Assembly (NCBI RefSeq): GCF_900497805.2
Contig: NW_020954570.1
Coordinates: 10,229,730-10,293,729 of the forward strand
Direction of reading: 5' to 3'
Source: Vombatus ursinus
Lineage: Eukaryota; Chordata; Mammalia; Diprotodontia; Vombatidae
DNA length: 64,000 bases
Below are positions 24,630 to 33,719 of this stretch, piece after piece; positions within the stretch are counted from its first letter, which is position 1; each line of letters opens with the position of its first letter. A program made the position numbers and the translations under genes. The notes under the pieces are model-generated. The model made no database searches and had not been told where the DNA came from. It saw only the letters and a list, made by a program, of their open reading frames with translations.

Positions 24630-25205
24630 TTATGTCTTTCTTGAGTCTTGTATTTGAAGATCAAATTTTCTGTTGAGCTCTGGTCTTTTTATCAGGAAGG
24701 TTTGGAAGTCTCCTATTTCACTGAATATCCATCTCCTCCCCTGAAAGATCATGCTCATTTTCATTGGTAGTTGATCCTGGATTGTAATCCAAGCTCTTTT
24801 GCCTTACAGAATATCATTTTCTATGACCTAAGGTCTTTTACTGTAGAACCTGCAAGGTCCTGTGAAATCCTGACTGTGGTTCCTTGGTATTTAAATTGTT
24901 TCTTTCTGATTGCTTGCAGTATTTTCTCTTTAACCTGGTAATCTTGGAATTTGGCTACTATATTCTTTGGCATTTTTAATTTGGGATCTCTTTCGGGAGG
25001 TGATTGGTGGATTCTTTCTATTGCTATTTTACTCTCAGGTTCTAAGACCTCAGGGCAGTTTTCCTTTATGATTTCCTGCAAGATATTGTCCAGGCTCTTT
25101 TTTTAATTGTGATTTTCAGGTAGATCAATAATTTTAAAATTGTTTCTCTTGGAACGATTTTCCAGGTCAGTTGTTTTAGCAATGAGGTATTTTATGTTTT
25201 CAAAT
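24630..25205 (-). pseudogene. L1 ORF1 remnant lacking the N-terminal coiled coil
   Basis: The RNA-binding and C-terminal parts are readable at 24821-25081: EIIKENCPEVLEPESKIAIE, RIHQSPPERDP, KNIVAKFQDYQVKEKILQAI, RKKQFKYQGTTVRISQDLAG. The sequence jumps at about 25205-25235 from ORF1 to 5'UTR text, removing the coiled coil that is present in the copy at 1-4800. Confidence 0.85.
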
Positions 25206-25968
25206 ATTTTTTAAATTTTTTTAATTATTTAATCATTATGTTTGGTTATTTCCTGGCCTTTAAAGAGATTGAACTCTCCTACTGGGGAGCAGAGGGCTCT
25301 GACCCAACCTTCTTGTGTTGGGAGCTTTGGGCCTGGTTACTGTCTTTGTGTGCTGGGGCCTCTGATGTTGGCAGTTGGAGGCTGTAGGGTTCTGGCAGCT
25401 TACCTGGTGTTGGGCTGGAATCACCAACACTGGAACTCTAGGGGTAGGATTGGGTAGTCTGGCCCCTGGATGTTGCCTGCTTTTCTTTTCCTTTTGCTTT
25501 CTTTAGCTCCTTTCAGATGGATGTTGCAGGATGTTTATCTACCTGGGACCCCTTGGAGTGCTCCACAGATTTTTTGCTGAGGTACTGGGAGACTGCTGTA
25601 GAATGCTGAGCCACCTGATGTTTTTCTGAGCTGGTTTCTACCAGTTCCCTGGCCCTGACTGAGGCATTTGTAGGTCCAGGTGATGTTTGCCTGCTCTACC
25701 ACCTGGGTTTCAGGATCTCCTCCTGGTGTGCTAAAGTGGGGCTTTCCACTAGCTTTCTGGAACACCTCTCATTCTGTACTGTTTCCCTTCCCCCAGGACA
25801 AGAGGAGTCTTTTCTGTTAATCCCTCAAGCTACCTGGGCTACTGGATTGCTGCTCCTTGGTTCAGTTGTTCCAGGGTTTTTCCTGGGGTGGTATTTTCTG
25901 GGCTTTCGGAGGTTGATATAGGAGGGTGAGAGTGACTACCTTTTTACTCCACCATCTTGGCTCCTGGA

Positions 25969-26261
25969 AGCAGAAGTCTCTTCTCCCATTTTAAAGGTGA
26001 GTCCATCCCATTAATACTCGTGATTATGAATATTAACTGTGTCTTTCTCTCTGTCCTAATTTACCTCTTTTATTCACATTCATTTCTTTAAAAGGAAGAA
26101 AACACCATTGAAAGAAGACTGTGATTCATGCTTCCATTCCACCATCACTCCATTATCTTTATTCCAATCCATATCCTCTTTATTATTCACCTTCTATTCT
26201 TTTCACAATAATAACCCTCTCCATGCCTCATCTTCGCTATCCCAGTACTTACCTCCACAAG
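25969..26261 (-). mobile_element. Inverted 5' segment of a twin-primed L1
   Basis: 'ttaaaggtgagtccatccca', 'ttaatactcgtgattatgaa' and 'ctgtgtctttctctc' are antisense L1 text from the ORF1-ORF2 spacer and ORF2 start (compare 23990-24040). It is followed directly by sense L1 3'UTR at 26262. Inverted 5' part plus forward 3' part is the known product of L1 twin priming. Confidence 0.7.
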
Positions 26262-26742
26262 AAATGATGGGCAGGTAGATTTCAGAAAAAACTTGGAAAG
26301 TCTTACATGAACTGATGCTGAGGGAAGTAAGCAGAACCAGGAAAATATTGCACATAGTAACAGCATCATTGTGTGAGGACCCACTTTGATAGACTTAGTT
26401 CTTCTCAGCAATATAATGATCAAAAACAATTCTGAAAGAATCATGATGGAAAATGCTAACCACACCCAGAAAAAGATTTATGGAGTCTGAATGCAGATCA
26501 AAGGATGCTATTTTCAGGTTTTTTTTTCATTCTTATGGATTTTCCCTTAGGTTCTGATTCTTCTTCACAACATGACTAATGTGGAAATATGTTCAATATG
26601 ATTGTACACATCTGGTCTATATCAGATTGCATACTGTGATAGAGAGGAAGGTAGGGCAGGGGAGAAAAATTTAAAATTCAAAATCTTACAACAATGAATG
26701 TTGACAACTATCTTTATATGTGATTGGTAAAAAAAAAATACC
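26262..26742 (+). mobile_element. L1 3'UTR with poly(A), sense part of the twin-primed L1
   Basis: It matches the 3' ends at 8560-8994 and 56230-56690: 'tgatgggcaggtagatttca', 'agtaagcagaaccaggaaaa', 'gatggaaaatgctaaccaca', then an A-run at 26731-26739. Confidence 0.88.
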
Positions 26743-26759
26743 ATTAAATGTTAAAGAAA

Positions 26760-27214
26760 TATTTATTTCCTTCTTTCCATTTGCTCAGATGAACATACCT
26801 CTTCAGGTTTCTTTTGACTCCCATTTCTTTCTTTCTTTTCTTTTCTTTTTTTTTTTTTGTTGCATTTGAAAGTTTCTATTCAGCTCTGGTCTTGTCATTA
26901 ACAATGCTTGGAAAATGCTCCTATTGAATTAAAGATTCATTTCCCCCTATAAGATTACACTTACTTTTCCAGGGAAAGTTATTTTTTATTGTCTATCTTA
27001 TGGAATTTCATATTTGAAGATCTCTTATCCTTTATAGTGGTAGGTCCTGAATCTCATGTGAATTTGCCTTCAATTCCTTGGTTCTTAAACCTTTTTTTTT
27101 CTTTGTAGTTACAGCGCCTTTTCTTTAACCTAGAACTCTGTATTTTAACAATGATATTCTGTGGGGATTTCATTGTGGGATTTCTCTTCATCATTAAGAT
27201 TTCTTTCTATTTTT
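26760..27214 (-). mobile_element. Old L1 ORF1 fragment, antisense, left part
   Basis: 'gaaagtttctattcagctct', 'ggtcttgtcattaacaatgc' and 'tttccccctataagattaca' are degraded forms of the ORF1 C-terminus seen at 3100-3250 and 63420-63520. The fragment is interrupted at 27215 by a retrocopy and resumes at 28693. Confidence 0.75.
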
Positions 27215-28692
27215 CTTTTCTTTTTTCTTTTTTTTTCAGCCAAAGACAAGGTTTATTAGAACATCCTTTATATTGGCCAGACTCTTAAGGAGTCTGAACA
27301 TTAGTGAGCTATTGGCTAGTTTATAAGAATCTGAACACCTTAATAGAGACAAAATGGATCTTATACACAGAAAGACTGTGGGAGGGATCTAGGAGTGGCC
27401 AAGTAGTTTGGGGCGACTGGAGGAGGGGTCTAAGGAGGATCTGGATGGAAGTGGTCAGTAAGCTAGGGTGAACAGAACACCTGGAAGAGAAATAGCAAGT
27501 TTCACTAATCACAACTTAGGAAAGTCTTTTCCAGGATTTACATCTCAAATTTATATTTGTCCTGGTGTAAAAAACCAATCATTAGAGATTATTTCAATAT
27601 ACTTGCAAATTCTCAAAAGCAAAACCCAAACAAACTTTTTGGCAAGTTTACACATTAAAACAATAACCAACAAAAGACAAATTATTTTAGCGGTAACCAA
27701 ATTATGAAAAGTTACTTGACATAACTGATACAAAAAGTTCACTAATTTGGAACTTGAAACAAAGCCATTACCAATCAGATGACTTCAATTCTGTTAAATG
27801 CATTTCCAAATTACTTTACACAGAGAATCAACATCTCACCATTAACAGTTAAAACTACAGCTTTAAAAGAGTGTGCTTACCCAAGTTAAGAGGTTAGCTT
27901 CTTATCCTGAGCAAGATATGCTGAACCTGGACGATGCTTCCAAGCAAAGATTGCCCTAGGGCTCAAGGCCATTGCCAGTGGGGCCAATGCTGTAACTACT
28001 GCCCCTCACGCCTCCTTCCTTTCCCCATGTGAGGGAGGGTACAATCAAAGGTGAGGAAAAAAGGGTGAAACTCTCTTCTCCTATGAGAGGGGTTAACAGA
28101 TAACCTCTTGACTCAAGGGAAAGGAATGACCAGGTTGTACAGAGTTTTGAAACACTCCTTAGTGATCACAAAGCCTCCATAATCTGCTAAGAAGTTTTTA
28201 CGTTTTTAGCTGTTCCAACTTTTCCCTGAAACCTCCATGAAGGAAGATTCAGGGGTGTAGAGGGAAGGGAGGAAGCCTTAGGGAACCAAAAAGTAGTTTC
28301 CTCAATTCTCATTTGACAGAATTGGGCATATGCTTCTGGGTAGGGCATCAGTCCTTGTCCTCTATGCTGCAGAAGATGTACCCAGGTCCGTGGCCTTGAA
28401 CCAAAACAGTGGACTGAGAGCTTGAGAGCTTCAGGCCAAGTGTGAGACAGCCTCATCTACCCAAAAAGCACCTCCAAGTCTTGGGGGGCAGGCTTACATA
28501 CCTTCCAGTCTTGGCTGGAGAAGAACTTGGAATTAGGCAGTTTCCCCATATAGGCCACCAAAATGTTGAGGTTTAGGGGTGCTGGGATCCCAAAATCACA
28601 ACACAGGTCCTGCCTGAAAGAATTCAATCCACAGCTATTGGCTAGATTATAAGAATCTGAGCCTCTTTCCATTTTTCAAGAAGTGATTTGTA
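27215..28692 (-). mobile_element. Probable processed copy of endogenous retroviral RNA (fossil)
   Basis: On the minus strand it ends in poly(A) (T-run 27211-27236 on plus) with AATAAA at 27252-27257. A TATA-like element lies at about 27360-27366. About 27 bp after it begins a 30-bp segment (27307-27336) that recurs near the other end at 28633-28662, as the R region of retroviral RNA would. A TGGTGGCC primer-binding-like leader lies at 28553-28561, just after a CA-ending U5-like stretch. Parts are therefore R-U5-leader, short interior, U3-R, poly(A). The interior is mostly missing and no protein is readable, so it is broken. Diverged 17-bp flanking repeats (27198-27214 and 28693-28709) suggest L1-type insertion into the old L1. 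It is old, and the family is uncertain (class I-like leader). Confidence 0.5.
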
Positions 28693-28965
28693 GATATTTT
28701 TCTATCTTTTGTTTTGGTCTTCTGGTTTTGGGCAGATCCACATCTGGGCAGATCATTTGTGACCCCTGAAATTTAGTTTCTATTTTTTGAAGGGAGGGGA
28801 TCATGATTTTCATGTAATTTTATAATATTTAGATTATACCTGCTTAAATAGTCTTCCAGTTAAGTTATTTTAATAGGTATCTATAATTTTAACCTGTCTT
28901 TCTCAATCTCTTGATTTTTAAAAAAAATAATATTTCTTGTTGTCTCATGGAGTTTTTTTCCCCCT
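28693..28965 (-). mobile_element. Old L1 ORF1 fragment, antisense, right part
   Basis: 'gatcatgattttcatgtaat' and the following AT-rich text are a degraded ORF1 coiled-coil/RNA-binding boundary, continuing 26760-27214 across the inserted retrocopy. Confidence 0.65.
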
Positions 28966-29962
28966 TTCTTTTTTAATTTAATTTATTTTTAGTTTTCAAC
29001 ATTCACTTCCATAAGCTTTTGAGTTTTAAATTTTCTCCCTCTCCCTCCTCCCTCTTCCCAAAATGGCATGCAAAATGATATAGGCTCTACATATACATTT
29101 CTATTAAATATATTTTCACATTAGTCATGTTGTAAAGAAGAATTAGGAGGAACCACAGGAAAGAAGAAACAAAACAAAACAGAAGAAAAAAGAATAAATA
29201 GTATGTTTTGATCTGCATCCAGACTCCATAGTTCTTTTTCTGGATGTGGATAGCATTTTCATCATGAGATTTTTAGAGATGTCTTAGACCCCTGCATTGC
29301 TGAGAAGAGCTAAGTATATCAAAGTTAGTCACTGTACGTGCTGTTACTTCGTACAATATTCTGGTTCTGCTCACTTCACTCAGTATCAGTTTATATAACT
29401 CTTTCCAGGTCTTTCTGAAATCTGCCTACTCATCATTTCTTATGGAACAGTAATATTCTATGACCTTCATATACCACAACTTGTTCAAACATTCCCCAGT
29501 TGATGGGCATTGCCTCAATTTCCAATTCTTTGTCACCACATATAGAGCTACTATAAATATTTTTGTACAGGTGGGTCGTTTCCCCATTTTTCCTGGGATA
29601 CAGCTCTACAGGTGCTATTACTGGGTCAAAGGGTATGGACATTTTTATGGCCCTTTGGTCAAAGTTCCAAATTGCTCTCCAGAATGGTTGGATCAGTTCA
29701 CAACTCCACCAACAATGCATTAGTGTTCCAATTTTCCCACATCTCCAACATTTATCATTTTCCTATTTTGTCATGTTGGCCAGTCTGATAGATGTGATGA
29801 GGTATCTCAGAGTTGTTTTGATTGCATTTCTCTAATCAATTGTGAGTTAGAGCATTTTTTCATATGACTACAGATGGCTTTAATTTCTTCATCTGAAAAC
29901 TTTCTGTTCATATCCTTTGACCATTTTGCAATTGTGGAATGACTTATATTCTTATACAAGTG
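28966..29962 (-). mobile_element. L1 3' end, 5'-truncated, antisense
   Basis: It starts with a T-rich tail and 'tagttttcaacattcacttc' and runs through the 3'UTR. It then covers the ORF2 C-terminus, with readable cysteine-rich HCWWSCELIQPFWRAIWNFD at 29433-29720 (minus). It ends near 'gaatgacttatattcttata', where LTR-type sequence begins. Confidence 0.9.
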
Positions 29963-30440
29963 AACAGGTCAATTCCCTAAATTCATAAAAGAAGTGCCCC
30001 ACTCTCCACAAGTGTCTGTAAACCATCAATGGAACAAGGAAACTATAATTTATTGATCAGTATGGGGCCAATTTTCAGATAAGACATAGGAGTTGCATTA
30101 GATGTGTAATTGTGAGAGAACTATTTGCACTAATCTTTGGATCTGACTGGGACTCTGATCAGCAAAACCTAGGTCCTTTGCTAAAAGTCTCTAGGCAGCA
30201 GGGAGAGGTACTCAAGTTTCCTAGTCATGCAGGGGTAGGTTCAAACAATGCAATAAAGTTTTCTCCCAATTCTCACAACTGAATAAAATTTTCTCACCAA
30301 ACAGAAATTGGATTAGTTTCATAGTTTAATAGAAACTAATCTAGCTCCAGAATTGAGTCACAAGACTCAGTCAATGTGGTTCACTCAATTACCACAATTA
30401 ACCACTTGCTGTCCTACTCCCCTCAATTCCCTCAGAAGTA
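29963..30440 (-). mobile_element. Endogenous retrovirus LTR fragment (fossil), antisense
   Basis: Its reverse complement matches 49296-49760 block for block: 'cagcaagtgg', 'tcttgtgactcaattctgga', 'tttattgcattgtttgaacc', 'ttatctgaaaattggcccca'. It holds only part of the LTR and no internal retroviral genes. It is diverged from the other copy and so old. Class not determined. Confidence 0.65.
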
Positions 30441-32250
30441 ATATGCTCAGACTTTTGCTTTGGAAACAGCAATTTGATAGCTCTGTTGAGAAAAGGTTGC
30501 ACAGGGGGAGAGGGGGCAAGGGAAAGGAAAGGAGAGTAGAGAGTGAAAAGAAATAGAATTCTGAGTTACATCTTTGAATAGGGTAGGATATGAATGATGA
30601 ATGTGCAAAATAGATTGAGAAGAACATGTAGAAATGTATCCATGACAGAGCAGTGACAAAAAAAAAGATATGGTACTTAGATGGAGGGATGGTCAAAAGT
30701 GTCAAAGTAGCAGAGGTTAAGAAGAATATAGTCTGAGGAATTAGCAATAAAGAAACCTTTGGTCAACTTGCAGGAAACAGTTTCTATCATGTTGTGGGAA
30801 TAGAAGCTAAAACCCCATACATGCCAGCCAAAGTGATACAGGCCAATTACTGAAGCATTTGTTATTTATAGAGAACAGTTCCTTATTGAACAATTCCCAA
30901 GTGATTCAAGAAATAACTATCTACTCTCAAATAATTGTTTTAGATGCTTTAAAGAAATATTTATAGTTTTGGAAAAGATCATTTTCTATTATTTAGAATT
31001 TTTGTTGCTTGACAATGCATTATACAACACCAAAACTGTCACATCTTGCCACATTCCAAACCACAAGATGAAGCCCCTCTTCATCTTGTTCCAACAGCTG
31101 AAATAAGTGTAAATTCAGGCACAACACTTTACTGAAGAAAAGTGTTTGGGCAAGGGGTGCAGTAGTATTTATTAGTATTTTTAATGCAAGGGGAAAATTG
31201 GCAATGATGCAATGCCCCACATGAAAGAAGAGACCGGAGAGAGTGCATCCTAAAAGGCATGATGATATGCCCTTAAACTGCCTTTCTTTCCTATTTGTAA
31301 CATGTTTAGACTTTCTGTAGCTGGATCTTGATGAGGAGATGAACTGTTAGTAGTCTGGAAGTATTGACAGCATTGTCTGCAAATACACATGCTCTCTATT
31401 GGGGAGGGCACTTTCATTAAAATTCATCATATAATTCATCATATATTTGTGGAAGCAGGCCCCTGAGCATTTTCTTCTTGGGAGATTGTATGAATCACAC
31501 CTCTCACATCCTATTCAATAAGCTTTAATAATCCTCCAAATTCCTTTTCCTGTGCATAGTGAAGGAGCACCCTGAACTTTTTCTCTTTTTTTGGCTGTTA
31601 GAAGTTCACAGAAATTCTATTTTCTGAAGCACAGTTTCAAATTCATATTGTCCAAGGTGGAAAAATTGGGGTGGGGCAGGAAGGAAGAAAGAGACAAACA
31701 AGGAAAAGGCTTAAGAATGTACAATTTAGAGGTTCACAAGTAGTCACTGGGAAAATAAGATCAAAATATCTAGTAATATAAAATTACAATTTTTTATTAA
31801 AATAGATAACAAATACTATCAGTCCAGCAGCTAATTCCCTGCTGAGTCTACTAATGAGGATTCAGCTGTCTGTAAATGATATACTGTCAGAAAAAGACTT
31901 TAGAATTACAGTAAGAATTTAATAGAAGCTTCTTCCTCCTGCAAATCTTAATCTTTTGAAACATTTATTTAAGGCATCCTAACAAATCAAATTTTTTTTA
32001 AAAGAAGAAAAATCTTTGTCTACTTATGAATAAAGACTGATTTCTTAATCCAATTTAGTGAACTTTTCAAATCTAGCACAAAATGAAATGGAGGTGCAAT
32101 CAGGCTGTAAATACAAAGAACCACATTTCTAATTTTCTCTATTATTCTAGAGGGAAAAACTGAAAATGATGAGAGATAATTACCTAGGTTATTATGGCTT
32201 CTTGGAATTGCCCTCACATTTATTCTAAATGAAGTAATATATGATCTATG
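30441..32250. other. Unassigned, mostly single-copy-looking DNA
   Basis: No repeat family, splice-bounded exon or long frame recognised. Purine-rich stretch at 30500-30560. Open frames here are short and compositionally random. Confidence 0.5.
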
Positions 32251-32480
32251 TTAAGTGGAGATTATATATATAATACACACACAGGTACACATACCCTCAA
32301 ACAGATAACATACAAAATGCACCCATTATATATGTGTGTATGCACACATTATATGTATATAAAATATATATTGTGGAGGCACACATTATATACATATAAA
32401 CACACATATATTATGCATTATATACACACATTATAAATACAAATCATATATACTCTATTTGGTGTCTGCATACACACATA
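32251..32480. repeat. Degenerate (TA/CA)n microsatellite tract
   Basis: Repeated 'atatatacacacat'-type segments, interrupted, with no coding sense. Confidence 0.85.
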
Positions 32481-32489
32481 TTTGAAACT

Positions 32490-32740
32490 GGTATTTCTAT
32501 GGTATTTTAAGGTTTGCAAAATGCTTTACATATGTTAATTCACTTAATTCTCACAACAACCCTGTGAGATAGATGTTTTTTATTATTCCTGTTTTATAGA
32601 TAAAGAAACAGAGGCTCAAGGAAGGTTAAGTGACCTGCCTAGGGTCACAAGGCAGTAAATATCTAAGGCAGGATTTTAACTCAGATCTGCCTGATAGTCC
32701 TACACTCAATCCATTGTGCCATTGTGCCACTTCAATGTGC
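32490..32740 (+). repeat. MIR-class SINE, nearly whole
   Basis: Sense MIR landmarks occur in order: 'tttgcaaaatgctttacata', 'ctcacaacaaccctgtgaga', 'tttatagataaagaaacaga', 'aggttaagtgacctgcctag', 'ggtcacaaggcagtaa' and a terminal 'ccattgtgccactt'. Confidence 0.85.
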
Positions 32741-32783
32741 ATGGGTATATACATACATACATATTATAATTCTGTAATGCACA

Positions 32784-32811
32784 TGATACATATACATATA
32801 TATATATATAT

Positions 32812-32846
<35 letters not shown>
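32784..32846. repeat. (TA)n-(GA)n microsatellite
   Basis: TA repeats at about 32795-32812, then a GA run to 32846. Confidence 0.95.
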
Positions 32847-32850
<4 letters not shown>

Positions 32851-33149
32851 GTGATGGTATTAATATCTACTAATAAGTAAGGTAATAGCCAAGGACTTAA
32901 GATGTCACTCCTCCCAGAGTCATGGACATTTGCAACTTCTTACTTGCAAGGACACAGTTCACATTATTACAAAAGAAAGTTGTACTAAAAGTGTGTGTGG
33001 TGGGGGGGGAACTCCTTGGATAAGCATCCAAATGTCTGTAAATCAATATAGTTACTCCATGCCTCAATTTGAGGACTAATCTGGTAGAGGTATTTCCACA
33101 AGTCCTGTCTTGTTCAACTTTTACTAAATTGTTCTCTGAAGCTCTAGGC

Positions 33150-33180
<31 letters not shown>

Positions 33181-33424
33181 GTCTCTCTCATTTGGTATGC
33201 TCTATTTGGCTGAAGGCTTAAAATGGCTCCTTTGTAGCATATTGAGGTCAAGGTCCAGTGAAATTCTTCTGCTGAGATAAAATAAATGCACCTTGAATGG
33301 GAAGTACAGCATATGATTGTGAAAAAAATGTATTCAATTTCCCTAAGAGTCTGGGATGAAGATGTCTAAATAATTAGCTAATATATTTAATAGCAATATC
33401 TTTTCCTTAATAGGCAAGTAGCAA
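32847..33424. other. Unassigned spacer with (TCTG)n tract
   Basis: A CTCTGT-type repeat lies at 33151-33189 and a G-run at 33001-33009. Otherwise nothing I can name. Confidence 0.5.
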
Positions 33425-33707
33425 AGAGATTTGAACAAATAGTTCCCCAAAAAAATATATGCAGTATTAATCACTACAAGAAAGAATGCTCCAAATTACT
33501 AATAATAAGAGAAATGTAAATTAAACCAACCCTAAGATTTCTCCTTGAACCCTGAAAATGGATAAATGTGATAAAATAAAGCAATTTTCAATGTTGAATG
33601 GATTGTGAGAAGATAGTCATACTGATGCATTATTGGTGGACTTATGAATTGGTACAAGCATTTTGGAAAACAATTTAGAATATAATGTAAATAAAGTGTC
33701 TTAAATG
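33425..33707 (+). mobile_element. Ancient L1 ORF2/3' fragment, left half
   Basis: Degraded L1 end text: 'gaaagaatgctccaaattac', 'gagaaatgtaaattaaacc', 'tgatgcattattggtggact', 'attttggaaaacaatttaga'. It stops at the HAL1 insertion and continues at 36601. Confidence 0.75.
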
Positions 33708-33719
33708 TTCATACCTTTG
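33703..33719 (+). repeat. Left target duplication of the HAL1 insertion
   Basis: aaatgttcatacctttg, matched with one substitution and one indel by aaatattcataccctttg at 36588-36605. Both copies fit the ancient L1 host sequence on each side. Confidence 0.65.

Larger units (their letters stand above)
20214..25968 (-). mobile_element. L1 LINE, antisense, nearly complete
   Basis: On the minus strand the order is 5'UTR (25235-25968, starting GGAGCCAAGATGGTGGAGTA), ORF1 (about 24630-25205, lacking about 390 bp of the N-terminal coiled coil compared with the copy at 1-4800), the long spacer, ORF2 (about 20330-24045) and part of the 3'UTR. The terminal 3'UTR and poly(A) are missing at 20214, where it joins the sense L1 5' piece. 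A local duplication of 'ttcatatagtt' units lies at 21665-21720. Confidence 0.93.
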
